From Spirochaetales bacterium UBA1265 (GTDB taxonomy: Bacteria > Spirochaetota > Spirochaetia > Sphaerochaetales > Sphaerochaetaceae), in assembly GCA_002308475.1 (NCBI GenBank), contig DBVL01000042.1:24516-39936 (forward strand): a stretch of DNA of 15,421 bases. The letters run 5' to 3'. Below the pieces are notes generated by a model, which worked only from the letters and a program-made list of their open reading frames with translations, had not been told where the DNA came from and did no database searches. Made by a program: the position numbers and the translations under genes. Each line of letters begins with the position of its first letter. The first letter of the stretch is position 1. Shown piece after piece: positions 8,160 through 15,421 of the stretch.

Positions 8160-8166
8160 TTTAGGT

Positions 8167-9261
8167 ATGTCAGAGAACAAAGAAACCAAGGCTGAGGCCG
8201 AGAAAGCATATATCTATCTTGTAAAAGTTCCTGGGAGCAATGATGTCTGCATCTGTGCGTCGGACAGCGTCTACTATCCAGGAACCTACGTTGTGGCGCC
8301 CACACGCTATGGCATGGACATGGCTGTGATAGTCGGTCCTGCTGATAACCTTGATGGCGAGAAGTACGTTCCAGGATGCTCCTGTGTCCGCGGAGCCTGT
8401 TCTTTCTGCTCCTGTTCGGAAGCTGAGGAGGCTGAGAAGGATGAGGAGCTGAAGGCCATGGGTGAGCCACCGCAGTTTGAGTTCAGAAGTTTTGAAGGTC
8501 TTCCTGAGGAAGAGAACGGAGAGGAAGAATACCCTACGGACTCCAGTCCCTATGGAAGAGAACCAGAGATGGTTGAGGTTGACGGGGATATTCTGTGGAT
8601 AAGCCATATTGCCACTCCTGATGAGATAAAGAGATTCCACGCCAATGTGGAGGAAGAGAAAAACGCAATCAGGATCTGCCGTGAGAAGATAGTTTCTCAC
8701 AAGCTCAACATGAAGCTTGTGAATGCGCACTTTATGCTCTGCGAGCCCAAGGTTCTGTTCTTCTTCACTGCAGAGGACCGTGTTGACTTCAGGGATCTTG
8801 TGAAGGATCTGGTCTCTGTCTTCCGTATGAGGATAGAGCTGAGGCAGATAGGTGTGCGAGATGAGGCCCGAATGCTTGGAGGCCTGGCAGTATGTGGAAG
8901 GGATTTCTGTTGTCATTGTGTGTCGGACAAGCTCAGACCTGTTACAATCAAGATGGCTAAGGAGCAGAGCCTTTCTCTTAACTCAGTGAAGATCTCAGGT
9001 CCGTGCGGGAGACTGCTGTGTTGCTTGAGCTATGAATATGAATTCTACAACGAGGAGAAACAGACCTATCCGCATGAGGGAACAAGACTGAAGATAGGGG
9101 AAGATCTGTACCGCATTCAGGATATAAACATACTTTCCAAGAAAGTCACTGTGTGTGGACCTGAGGGAAGCAGTTTCCAGATTCCGAGGCAGGAACTGCA
9201 CTTTTCTAGGGAAAACAACCGTTGGGAAGTGTCCAGAGAGTTCCTGGAAGAATTTTTCTAA
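8167..9261 (+). CDS. PSP1 / RicT (YaaT) family protein
   Basis: In Bacillus subtilis, RicT acts with RicA and RicF in an iron-sulfur complex that helps RNase Y process mRNA. Whether that holds here is inference. The 364-residue protein carries the PSP1 C-terminal signature: FFTAEDRVDFRDLVKDL (199-215), IELRQIGVRDEARMLGG (223-239), CGRDFCCHC (243-251), IKMAKEQSLSLN (261-272) and CGRLLCC (280-286). These include the cysteines of the family's metal site. Between about residues 70 and 140 there is a segment with five cysteines (C71, C73, C78, C81, C83) and then a very acidic stretch that I do not know from the Bacillus protein. I chose ATG 8167 although no ribosome binding site is well placed (GGTGG ends 13 bases upstream); the alternative is TTG at 8131. 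Confidence 0.85.
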   Translation: MSENKETKAEAEKAYIYLVKVPGSNDVCICASDSVYYPGTYVVAPTRYGMDMAVIVGPADNLDGEKYVPGCSCVRGACSFCSCSEAEEAEKDEELKAMGEPPQFEFRSFEGLPEEENGEEEYPTDSSPYGREPEMVEVDGDILWISHIATPDEIKRFHANVEEEKNAIRICREKIVSHKLNMKLVNAHFMLCEPKVLFFFTAEDRVDFRDLVKDLVSVFRMRIELRQIGVRDEARMLGGLAVCGRDFCCHCVSDKLRPVTIKMAKEQSLSLNSVKISGPCGRLLCCLSYEYEFYNEEKQTYPHEGTRLKIGEDLYRIQDINILSKKVTVCGPEGSSFQIPRQELHFSRENNRWEVSREFLEEFF

Positions 9262-9345
9262 ACAAATGTAACTCTTTAGTGTATAATATTTTATGCAAGA
9301 AAAACAGGATTGTATAATAGTGTTGAGAGGATTAGTTTTCTTGTA

Positions 9346-9374
9346 TTGACCACTTTTTGCGTCTGTGATATGTT
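9346..9374 (+). promoter_or_regulatory. Candidate promoter for rpsT
   Basis: TTGACC (9346-9351) and TATGTT (9369-9374) are spaced 17 bases apart, giving a start near 9381 and a leader of about 50 bases before the GTG at 9432. It lies in the 170-base AT-rich gap after the PSP1 gene. TATAAT boxes also occur at 9282-9287 and 9313-9318, but without a good -35. Confidence 0.6.
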
Positions 9375-9421
9375 TTCTAATCGCAAACTTGTGTTAATTT
9401 AAGGCTTATATACAATTATTT

Positions 9422-9426
9422 GGAGG
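9422..9426 (+). promoter_or_regulatory. Ribosome binding site of rpsT
   Basis: GGAGG, five bases before GTG 9432. The in-frame TTG at 9420 overlaps this site and so cannot be the start. Confidence 0.88.
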
Positions 9427-9431
9427 ATATT

Positions 9432-9689
9432 GTGAAAAAATCCGCAGAGAAGAGAACTCGCCAGGCAAAAGTTGCCAGAATGAGAAACCGTGAGACAAAG
9501 AGTACTTTCCGCACAGCTATCAAGAAGTTTGATGCAGCATGTGCAGCAGGTGATAAGGCAGCAGCAGAAGAGAATTTCAAGCTTTCAGCAAAGCTTCTTG
9601 ATTCAGCTGCTTCAAAGGGTATTATCCACAGAAATACAGCAGATCGCAAAAAATCAAGAATGGCTCTCAAGTTTAACAAAATAGCATAA
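9432..9689 (+). CDS. rpsT: 30S ribosomal protein S20
   Basis: Small basic protein of the 30S subunit that binds 16S rRNA. The 85 residues match S20 in size and pattern: a basic N-terminus (MKKSAEKRTRQAKVARMRNR), the TKSTFRTAIKKF segment, an Ala/Lys-rich middle helix, and the C-terminal motif KGIIHRNTADRKKSRMA. The start is GTG, with GGAGG five bases upstream. A weak start codon is of interest because S20 in E. coli starts with UUG and is autoregulated at translation. Here that is only an analogy. The HU-like gene follows after 14 bases. Confidence 0.95.
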   Translation: MKKSAEKRTRQAKVARMRNRETKSTFRTAIKKFDAACAAGDKAAAEENFKLSAKLLDSAASKGIIHRNTADRKKSRMALKFNKIA

Positions 9690-9703
9690 TCAAAGAGGTT
9701 GCC

Positions 9704-10012
9704 ATGTCTAAATCAAAACTCACAAAGGCTGTTATCATTGAGAATCTCCATGAGAAACTTGATCTTAACAGAAGCGATATTCATGAAGTAATTGATCTCT
9801 TCTTTGAAGAAGTCAAGGAAGGGCTTAAGAAAGATCAGATTATTGAGCTGAGAGGCTTCGGAACCTTTGAGGTCAGGACACGCAAGGGCAAGGAAAAGGC
9901 CCGCAATCCAAAGACCGGTGAGGTTGTTTCCGTGAAAAGCCATGGTGTAGCGGTTTTCCGCCCCGGAAAAGAGCTCAAGGATCAGGTCTGGGAATCAAGT
10001 TCAGACAAATGA
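9704..10012 (+). CDS. HU/IHF-family DNA-binding protein
   Basis: Histone-like protein that bends and compacts DNA as a dimer. The 102-residue sequence has the two N-terminal helices (SKLTKAVIIENLHEKLDLNRSDI onward), the dimer-core motif GFGTFEVR (51-58), the DNA-intercalating arm tip RNP (67-69), and the closing FRPGKELK (85-92). The start at 9704 has AAAGAGG with five bases of spacing. The stop overlaps the lnt start (ATGA), so it is coupled to lnt. The C-terminal tail is slightly long (WESSSDK). Sequence alone does not tell HU from IHF; as the only HU-like gene in the window, HU is the likelier reading. Confidence 0.93.
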   Translation: MSKSKLTKAVIIENLHEKLDLNRSDIHEVIDLFFEEVKEGLKKDQIIELRGFGTFEVRTRKGKEKARNPKTGEVVSVKSHGVAVFRPGKELKDQVWESSSDK

Positions 10013-11739
10013 TTTCAATCCGTTCTGTTTCAGAATTATTTGGCGGCAGAAAAGTTCAGCCGGAAAGACGCAGCTTTAAAACCTACATGGTTGAGGCTGC
10101 GTTGTTGCTTTTATCAGCCTTTTTTCTCTCTTTGGCTTTTCCCGGGTTTGTCTTCAAGGACGGTTTGGGATTTTTGGTCTTTTTTGCGCTGATTCCGCTT
10201 TTTGCCGTAATCAGAAACACAAAGTGGTCAGCTGTCTGGCTCTACGGTTTCATCTACGGTTTTGTTTTTTTCTGGATTTTCAACTTCTGGCTTTCAGCCT
10301 TCCACCCGCTTGCAAACCTTCTTGTCCAGATTATAAAGGGAACGGAGATGATTCTCCTCTTTCTGGCTCTCAAGGCTGCTTCTTCCTGGGCTCCCAAAAA
10401 ATTCAGTTTTGTCATTCAGGCCCTTATATGGGTTGCTTACTCCTATCTTTCACAGAGCTGGTTCGCCGGTTATCCATACGGAACCGTTGCCTATGCTCTT
10501 TTCAGGTATACGGTTCTTATTCAGATATCTGACTTCAGCGGTATCTGGCTGTTGAATTTCATGATTGTTCTTCCTCAGGCCTTCCTTGGTCAGTGGTTCT
10601 GCTCCCGGTTCTCAAAGACAAAGGACTGCGAGTGTGAGAGTCTTGTGTCTGAGATTAAGGCAAACAGGGTTGTTCTTGGCCTCTACGCTGTTCTTTTTCT
10701 TTTCCAGCTTGTGTACGGCATTTTCTCCCTTTCCTATTGGAACAGGGCTGAGGAAGACAAGAGCTTCTCAGTAGCCACTGTGCAGCACAATGCCGACTCG
10801 TGGGCCGGAGGTTATAACACATACAAGACGAACTTCAACAACCTCAAGCGCCTCAGTCTTGAGGCCATGCAGAAGAACCCGGATATGATTATCTGGTCTG
10901 AAACAGCTTTTGTTCCTTCTGTGGACTGGTATACAGATTATCCGTATACAGGAGACGGTAAGGGTGCTGTGTTTGACTATCTGAGAGCCATTCAGGTTCT
11001 TGTGGATGATTTTGTTGAATTCGGAAAGTCCCTTGGTGTTCCTCTTCTTATCGGAAACCCCTCAGGTAGACTGAAAGAAGGTTTCACTGAACCATACACT
11101 AAGGATGGAGACTGGAATAAGGATGACTATAATTCAGTAATACTGTTTGATAACGGTCAGATTGCTGGTCAGTATCTGAAGCAGCATCTTGTTCCTTTCA
11201 CCGAGCACTTCCCTTATGAGAATGTGTTCCCCTCTCTCTATAACCTCCTTAAGAATAACGACTATCACTGGTGGAAACCGGGAACTGAGCCTGTGGTCTT
11301 TGAGACCAGCAATGGTATAAAGTTCTCTAGTCCAATCTGTTTTGAAGATGTCTTTGGATACCTATGCGCTGATTTTGTAAACAACGGTGCAGATCTGCTG
11401 ATAAACATGACAAACGACTCCTGGTCTGGCTCAGTTGCTGCTGAGCGTCAGCATATGGCTATGGCCGTCTTCAGATCCGTTGAGAACAGAAGAACCTCTG
11501 TGCGTGGAACCAACAGTGGAATAACCTGTATGATAACTCCTTCAGGTAAGGTTGAAGGTGAGATGGAGCCGTTCAAGATGGGCTGGACTATCTATAATGT
11601 TCCCATTTACACCAGTGAAACCTACGGAAAGAGTGTTTACACACGGATCTCTGATTCTGTGGCAGTAGGCTTTACTGTTCTGGCCTTTGTAAGCCTCGGT
11701 GCATCTCTTGCCTATACTCTGATCAAGAAGAAAAAATGA
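10009..11739 (+). CDS. lnt: Apolipoprotein N-acyltransferase
   Basis: Inner-membrane enzyme that adds the third acyl chain to the N-terminal cysteine of lipoproteins, the last step after Lgt and LspA. The 576-residue protein has an N-terminal membrane domain with hydrophobic segments near 28-50, 53-69, 76-96, 102-122, 135-150 and 168-198, another at 221-243, and one at the C-terminus (550-571). Between the last two is the nitrilase-like domain. The catalytic triad is present: E298 in WSETA, K391 in YLKQHLVPF and C444 in SPICFED, with E399 nearby. A long insert at about 308-335 and 355-375 makes it larger than the roughly 510 residues of E. coli. The start ATG overlaps the HU stop by 4 bases and its own stop overlaps cinA by 4 bases. 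Lipoproteins are abundant in spirochaete envelopes. Confidence 0.95.
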   Translation: MISIRSVSELFGGRKVQPERRSFKTYMVEAALLLLSAFFLSLAFPGFVFKDGLGFLVFFALIPLFAVIRNTKWSAVWLYGFIYGFVFFWIFNFWLSAFHPLANLLVQIIKGTEMILLFLALKAASSWAPKKFSFVIQALIWVAYSYLSQSWFAGYPYGTVAYALFRYTVLIQISDFSGIWLLNFMIVLPQAFLGQWFCSRFSKTKDCECESLVSEIKANRVVLGLYAVLFLFQLVYGIFSLSYWNRAEEDKSFSVATVQHNADSWAGGYNTYKTNFNNLKRLSLEAMQKNPDMIIWSETAFVPSVDWYTDYPYTGDGKGAVFDYLRAIQVLVDDFVEFGKSLGVPLLIGNPSGRLKEGFTEPYTKDGDWNKDDYNSVILFDNGQIAGQYLKQHLVPFTEHFPYENVFPSLYNLLKNNDYHWWKPGTEPVVFETSNGIKFSSPICFEDVFGYLCADFVNNGADLLINMTNDSWSGSVAAERQHMAMAVFRSVENRRTSVRGTNSGITCMITPSGKVEGEMEPFKMGWTIYNVPIYTSETYGKSVYTRISDSVAVGFTVLAFVSLGASLAYTLIKKKK

Positions 11740-12992
11740 ATGCTTCAGTTTTTGTAATTGGTACTGAACTCACAAGAGGAATAATCAGCGACAAGCACGT
11801 TCCTTATCTCTGTTCCTCTCTTTCCAGGATGGGGTACTCTGTAATCCGTGCCGTTCTGGTGCCGGATGATGGGAGCATAGAGACAGCCTTGAAAGAGGCC
11901 ATGGAAGATAGTCGGGTCCTCTTGGTCACAGGTGGTCTTGGCCCTACCAGTGATGATATGACACGAAGGATTATAAGTGACATATGCTCAGTACCTCTTG
12001 TCAGAAGCCAGGAAGCTTGGGAGAACCTTTCCAAGAAGCTCGGTAGTCGCCTTAATGCATCTAACGAACAGCAGGCATTTATTCCGAAGGGCTTTAAGGT
12101 TCTTCCAAATCCTTACGGAACAGCTGTAGGTTTTGAGGGGTCTGTCCCCGTGGGAAACGGCCAGATTTACATGGCTGCCATGCCCGGTCCTCCAAAAGAA
12201 GTGCACCCCATGTACGAGAACTATGTGGAGAAAACCCTTTCCTCTTTAATAGGGTTTGAGGGTAGCTGGAGGAATGAATACAGTGTCTTTCTTATACCTG
12301 AGGCCCGTCTTGAAGAGATGTGCCAAAAGTGTGCCAGAGGGAATGTGAAGTGGGGCACAAGATTTCAGGACTACAGGATAAGTCTGTATACGGAAGGTGG
12401 TACAGAAGAAGAGAGGAAAGCCTTCATCCGGGATCTTAAGGCTCTCTCAGGTGAGTATCTGATAATAGACTCTGACCATGAAGCCAGAGATCTTTTCATA
12501 GATGCTGTCAGGGAGAAGAAGCTGAGCGTAACCTGTGCAGAGAGCGCCACCGGTGGTCTTTGTTCCAAGCTTCTCACAGATGTAAGCGGAGCCTCGGAGT
12601 GGTTCTGGGGCTCAGAGGTGACATACACAAACCATGCAAAGACTTCTCTTCTGGGTGTAAGGAATGAGACTCTTGAGAAGTTCAATGCCGTCAGTTCTGA
12701 AACAGCAATTGAAATGGCAGAGGGTTCTCTCAACAGAAGCGGAGCTTCTTTTGCTTTCTCTGTCACTGGCCTTGCCGGTCCAACAGGAGCTCTTGAAGGC
12801 AAGAACGTAGGCACGGTGTATCTGGGATACGCGGCAAAGGGCATGAAAAGCCAGAGTGTGAGACTGAACCTATATGCAAACGGCAGGGATGGATGCAGGA
12901 AACGTTTTGCAGCTGCTGCCTTTCTTCTGGGGCGAATGTACCTGGATGGGTGCAGTCTTGTTGACAAGGTTCAACAGTGGTTGTATATTTGA
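11736..12992 (+). CDS. cinA: CinA-family protein (MoCF-like domain plus nicotinamide-nucleotide amidase)
   Basis: Two-domain protein. The N-terminal MoaB/MoCF-like domain (about 1-165), an ADP-ribose pyrophosphatase domain in characterised CinA proteins, shows VIGTELTRGIISD (7-19) and TGGLGPTSDDMT (65-76). The C-terminal PncC-like domain (about 250-405), which deamidates NMN in pyridine nucleotide salvage, shows AESATGG (268-274) with the likely nucleophile S270, K302 in YTNHAK, and TGLAGPTG (344-351). The PncC motif usually reads AESCTGG; Ala replaces Cys here, next to the serine. Its ATG overlaps the lnt stop (ATGA). The short C-terminal tail ends DKVQQWLYI. Whether both activities are kept is not certain. 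Confidence 0.92.
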   Translation: MNASVFVIGTELTRGIISDKHVPYLCSSLSRMGYSVIRAVLVPDDGSIETALKEAMEDSRVLLVTGGLGPTSDDMTRRIISDICSVPLVRSQEAWENLSKKLGSRLNASNEQQAFIPKGFKVLPNPYGTAVGFEGSVPVGNGQIYMAAMPGPPKEVHPMYENYVEKTLSSLIGFEGSWRNEYSVFLIPEARLEEMCQKCARGNVKWGTRFQDYRISLYTEGGTEEERKAFIRDLKALSGEYLIIDSDHEARDLFIDAVREKKLSVTCAESATGGLCSKLLTDVSGASEWFWGSEVTYTNHAKTSLLGVRNETLEKFNAVSSETAIEMAEGSLNRSGASFAFSVTGLAGPTGALEGKNVGTVYLGYAAKGMKSQSVRLNLYANGRDGCRKRFAAAAFLLGRMYLDGCSLVDKVQQWLYI

Positions 12993-13082
12993 AAATGTCT
13001 CATTCAGAGATTTCCGTATCTTTAAATACATTTATTCTTAATATTGCGTTTTTTAATCCAGCACAGGTTTAAGTGTGCATCC

Positions 13083-13086
13083 GGAG
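13083..13086 (+). promoter_or_regulatory. Probable ribosome binding site of rho
   Basis: GGAG ends ten bases before the ATG at 13097, a slightly long spacing. A competing AGG at 13065-13067 would serve an in-frame GTG at 13073, so the start is not fully settled. Confidence 0.5.
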
Positions 13087-13096
13087 TTTAATTAGT

Positions 13097-14860
13097 ATGG
13101 AAGAAGAATTGAAAACCAGGAAAAAACTGGTTGTAAGACGTAGAGCCCCAAAGCTGTCAGTCAAAGTTGTTGAGAATGAAAACTCAGTAGAGCCAGCCGC
13201 AACAGAACCGGTAGTAGATTCCGTCTCAGAGTCTATTGCAGAAGTTCCAGTAGCAGAAGTTCCAGTAGCAGAAGAGAAGCCCAAAAAGAAGGGGAGACCA
13301 AAAAAGAAGGTCGAGAAGCCGGAAGAAGCTCCAAAAGAAGAGACAGTCAAAGAAGAGGCTCCAAAAGAGGCTGAGGAAGCCAAAGCCGAGCCTGCTGAAA
13401 AGCAGGAGAAGGAAGAGCCTTCTGAGCAGAACAGGTCCCAGGGACATGGAAACGGCAGAAGAGAGCGCGCAAACGGCAAACAGAACAAGAACAACAACCA
13501 GCAGAAAAAATACATGAGCATGGAAGATGCAACTGTTTCTGAAGAAGAATATGAGGCTCACAAGGACAGCAGGATAATCATAAGCAATCTTGCTCAGTGC
13601 ACCGTGCATCAGCTTAAAATGCAGGCCTCTGCCATGACAGGCAAGACAGAAGATGATTATATTGAGTACAAGAAGCAGGAGATACTTGCTGAGATTCTTC
13701 GTACCCACAGCCAGAACGGTGGTGTCATCTATACCATAGGGACTCTTGAGGTCCTTTCTGAGGGCTATGGGTTCCTGCGCAGTCCCATGAACAGCTATCT
13801 TTCCGGTCCTGAAGATGTCTATGTTTCAGCTGGTCTGATCAAGTTCCTTAATCTGAAAACCGGAGATACTGTAGAAGGCCTTATCCGTGCCCCTAAGGAC
13901 AATGAAAGGTTCTTTGCTTTAAGCAAGGTTGCCTTTGTCAACTCAGACGCCCCGCTTGTTGCAAAAACCAGGGCTCCTTTTGACAGTCTCACACCGCTGT
14001 ATCCGGATCAGAGAATAAACCTTGAGACAGAGAGAAATGATGATGACGTATCCATGAGAATAATCAATATCTTCTGTCCTATAGGTAAGGGTCAGAGAGC
14101 TCTCATAACAGCTCCTCCCCGCACAGGAAAGACTATTCTGCTTCAGCAGATAGCAAATGCCATAACCACAAACCATCCAGAGATTCACCTGATTGTTCTT
14201 CTTGTTGATGAGAGACCTGAGGAAGTTACAGACATGAGGAGAAACGTCAAAGGCGAGGTCATAGCCTCAACCTTTGACGAGCAGGCCACAAGGCATGTCT
14301 CCGTAGCTGAGATGGTGATAGAGAAGGCCAAGCGCCTTGTTGAGCACAAGCAGGATGTTGTCATTCTTCTTGACTCCATAACCCGCCTTGCCAGAGCTTA
14401 CAACCAGACAGTTCCAGCAAGCGGAAAGATTCTCTCAGGTGGTGTTGATTCGAACGCTCTGCACAAACCGAAGAGATTCTTCGGTGCTGCAAGAAACATT
14501 GAAGGCGGTGGTTCTCTTACAATCATAGCCTCAGCCCTTATTGAAACAGGCTCCAGAATGGACGAGGTCATCTTTGAGGAGTTCAAGGGTACCGGTAACA
14601 GTGAGATAGTTCTTGACCGCATGATGGCAGAGCGCAGACTCTTCCCGGCCATAAACCTTAAGAAGAGTGGAACCAGAAGAGAGGATCTGCTTCTCACCAG
14701 TGACGAAGCAAACAAGGTCTGGATTCTGAGAAACAGTGTTCTCGACAGTTTGGAGGACTACGATATGACCCGTGTCCTTGTTGACAGAATGCGGAAAACA
14801 AAGAATAATGAAGCGTTCTTTCGTTCTATGAATACGGGAGCCGTTCCTGTATCCGGTTGA
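13097..14860 (+). CDS. rho: Transcription termination factor Rho, with long charged N-terminal extension
   Basis: Hexameric RNA-dependent helicase that ends transcription of untranslated RNA. The 587-residue protein is well above the roughly 420 of E. coli. Residues 1-140 are low-complexity: Glu/Lys/Pro/Ala-rich, with an AT-hook-like KKKGRPKKK (63-71), a doubled EVPVA (49-58), and an Arg/Asn/Gln-rich segment (110-138). The RNA-binding OSB fold follows, with YGFLRSP (224-230) and EDVYVS (239-244). The motor domain has Walker [10 protein letters not shown] (338-346), [12 protein letters not shown] (371-382), and Walker [17 protein letters not shown] (421-436). All core motifs are present. I chose ATG 13097, while GTG 13073 would add eight residues. 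The 104-base gap upstream has no convincing promoter. Confidence 0.96.
   Translation: MEEELKTRKKLVVRRRAPKLSVKVVENENSVEPAATEPVVDSVSESIAEVPVAEVPVAEEKPKKKGRPKKKVEKPEEAPKEETVKEEAPKEAEEAKAEPAEKQEKEEPSEQNRSQGHGNGRRERANGKQNKNNNQQKKYMSMEDATVSEEEYEAHKDSRIIISNLAQCTVHQLKMQASAMTGKTEDDYIEYKKQEILAEILRTHSQNGGVIYTIGTLEVLSEGYGFLRSPMNSYLSGPEDVYVSAGLIKFLNLKTGDTVEGLIRAPKDNERFFALSKVAFVNSDAPLVAKTRAPFDSLTPLYPDQRINLETERNDDDVSMRIINIFCPIGKGQRALITAPPRTGKTILLQQIANAITTNHPEIHLIVLLVDERPEEVTDMRRNVKGEVIASTFDEQATRHVSVAEMVIEKAKRLVEHKQDVVILLDSITRLARAYNQTVPASGKILSGGVDSNALHKPKRFFGAARNIEGGGSLTIIASALIETGSRMDEVIFEEFKGTGNSEIVLDRMMAERRLFPAINLKKSGTRREDLLLTSDEANKVWILRNSVLDSLEDYDMTRVLVDRMRKTKNNEAFFRSMNTGAVPVSG
13241..13270 (+). repeat. 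15-bp perfect tandem repeat inside rho
   Basis: GAAGTTCCAGTAGCA occurs twice head to tail (13241-13255 and 13256-13270), coding [10 protein letters not shown]. Being a multiple of three it keeps frame. It lies in the disordered extension, where copy number could vary between strains by slippage. Confidence 0.9.
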
Positions 14861-14884
14861 ACGGAGACGGCGCATTTATCAAAG

Positions 14885-14898
14885 GCTCCTTGTGGAGC
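14885..14898 (+). other. Small hairpin between rho and rpmE
   Basis: GCTCC and GGAGC (14885-14889 and 14894-14898) pair around a TTGT loop, and the rpmE ribosome binding site GGAG (14905-14908) follows six bases later. There is no T-run, so it is not a terminator. The second arm itself contains GGAG, so it could influence initiation. The function is unknown. Confidence 0.35.
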
Positions 14899-14915
14899 AA
14901 AAATGGAGATTAAAG

Positions 14916-15125
14916 ATGAAGAAAGATATTCATCCTAACTACCAGCTTCAGGAAATCCGCTGCACATGCGGAAACGTGATCAAGACTAAGACAACAGCCA
15001 AGTCACTGCAGGTTGAAATCTGCTCTGCCTGTCACCCGTTCTTTACAGGTACACAGAAGCTCGTTGACTCAACAGGTCGTGTTGATCGCTTCAACAAGCG
15101 CTACGGAATCAAGTCTGAAAAATAA
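14916..15125 (+). CDS. rpmE: 50S ribosomal protein L31, zinc-binding type
   Basis: Protein of the 50S subunit that bridges to the 30S. The 69-residue sequence starts [10 protein letters not shown] and has the four cysteines of the zinc-binding (C+) form: C16 and C18 in CTCG, and C36 and C39 in [13 protein letters not shown]. The end, [14 protein letters not shown], is typical. Zinc-type L31 is often paired elsewhere with a zinc-free copy used when zinc is scarce; no such copy is in the window. I chose ATG 14916, with GGAG seven bases upstream, over the in-frame GTG at 14892, which would add eight non-family residues. The rho - rpmE order is common in Treponema to my memory. A strong terminator follows. 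Confidence 0.96.
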   Translation: MKKDIHPNYQLQEIRCTCGNVIKTKTTAKSLQVEICSACHPFFTGTQKLVDSTGRVDRFNKRYGIKSEK

Positions 15126-15143
15126 GAGAAGGACTTTCCTGAC

Positions 15144-15181
15144 AAGGGGATTGCTCAAGATTATCTGGCAATCCCTTTTTT
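15144..15181 (+). terminator. Intrinsic terminator after rpmE
   Basis: An 8-bp perfect stem GGGATTGC / GCAATCCC (15147-15154 and 15168-15175) around a 13-base loop is followed by six T (15176-15181); A-T and G-T pairs can extend the stem into the T-run. It closes the long rightward block. Confidence 0.92.
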
Positions 15182-15290
15182 GTTTTGTTGCCGGTTCAGA
15201 CTGTCTATTGAGCTAAAAGTGTTGCAATTTGTTTTAAATTTGAATAAGAAGAACAAGATTTGTGTTTTTTGAGCCTTTGATGGTGCCAAT

Positions 15291-15317
15291 TTGTTGTATT
15301 AAAGTTCTACTTATAAT
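15291..15317 (+). promoter_or_regulatory. Candidate promoter of the gene at the right edge
   Basis: A perfect TATAAT (15312-15317) has TTGTTG (15291-15296) at a 15-base spacing, which is short. It sits 30 bases before the ATG at 15347 and after the rpmE terminator, so a new transcription unit is likely. The rest of the gap (15182-15290) is AT-rich and holds nothing I recognise. Confidence 0.5.
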
Positions 15318-15346
15318 AAAATTACGCCAATTACCAGTAGGTTTTG

Positions 15347-15421
15347 ATGAGTAACAGTAAGCACTATTCGGAATATCAGCAAACCCCTCAGGTGGTGGTA
15401 CGGGTCCCCGGAATTGTGAAG
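15347..15421 (+). CDS. 5' end of an unidentified gene, cut by window edge
   Basis: An open frame of 25 codons runs to the last base, starting MSNSKHYSEYQQTPQ and continuing VVVRVPGIVK. AGTAGG (15336-15341) lies five bases before the ATG, and a TATAAT box lies upstream. I cannot name the product. The VPGIVK ending resembles the start of GHMP-kinase proteins such as galactokinase (APGRVNLIGEH), but this rests on a handful of residues and is a guess. Confidence 0.55.
   Translation, partial: MSNSKHYSEYQQTPQVVVRVPGIVK

Noticed and set aside
8170..8916. 248-codon open frame on the - strand opposite the PSP1 gene
   Set aside because: It overlaps a strongly supported PSP1/RicT gene and has no recognisable motifs.
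9282..9318. Two TATAAT boxes (9282-9287, 9313-9318) as rpsT promoters
   Set aside because: Neither has a -35 at suitable spacing; the TTGACC-17-TATGTT pair is better.
12371..12967. 198-codon open frame on the - strand opposite cinA
   Set aside because: It is a shadow of the cinA coding frame, with low-complexity composition and no family features.
12993..13096. Promoter in the gap before rho
   Set aside because: AT-rich boxes such as TAATAT and TTTAAT occur, but none has a matching -35; rho may be read from upstream.
13069..13708. Open frames on the - strand opposite the rho extension, Ser/Phe/Leu-rich
   Set aside because: They are the mirror image of the Glu/Lys-rich repeats of rho, which leave the other strand free of stops; the apparent hydrophobic segments are an artefact.
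15222..15250. TTGCAA-17-TAAGAA as a promoter after rpmE
   Set aside because: The -10 is poor and the perfect TATAAT at 15312 is nearer the gene.

Overview
The window looks like a stretch of chromosome from a spirochaete, most likely a Treponema-type organism. The evidence is the housekeeping gene order rpsT - HU-like - lnt - cinA - rho - rpmE, which as far as I remember is conserved in Treponema, together with a cysteine-rich PSP1/RicT protein and a Rho with a long charged N-terminal extension. Base composition is moderate and even. I see no insertion sequence, phage gene, CRISPR array, tRNA or rRNA, and no obviously foreign block. No intergenic gap exceeds 300 bases.

Region 1 (1-4806, + strand): a chaperone block. 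dnaK is cut by the left edge and lacks only about 8 residues. It ends in a strong intrinsic terminator, then comes dnaJ, whose last codons carry the ribosome binding site of an rlmB-type 23S rRNA 2'-O-methyltransferase. A divergent PlsC-like acyltransferase of the 'putative hemolysin' type follows. A 152-base gap with inverted repeats separates it from the convergent cluster.

Region 2 (4959-8119, - strand): an apparent operon tatD - dusB-like - purD-like, read leftwards from a good sigma-70-like promoter (TTGACG, 17 bases, TATCTT). tatD and dus overlap by one base. The TatD protein and the PurD-like protein both carry substitutions in signature motifs, most severely the PurD-like one, so annotation by name alone could mislead.

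Region 3 (8131-9261, + strand): a PSP1/RicT-family gene diverging from tatD. Its best promoter lies so close to the ATG that the mRNA may be leaderless.

Region 4 (9262-15181, + strand): rpsT (GTG start) and an HU-like gene, then lnt and cinA linked by ATGA overlaps, then rho and rpmE, closed by a strong intrinsic terminator. The block joins translation (S20, L31), nucleoid structure (HU), lipoprotein maturation (Lnt), nucleotide repair/NAD salvage (CinA) and transcription termination (Rho).

Region 5 (15182-15421): a 165-base gap with a possible promoter, then the first 25 codons of a gene cut by the right edge.

I did not find a clearly new multi-gene system. The points most worth checking are the PurD-like protein with altered ATP-grasp and metal-site motifs, the TatD with Glu in place of the usual Asp and a lost HPH motif, the cysteine cluster inserted in the RicT homologue, and the possible leaderless mRNA.
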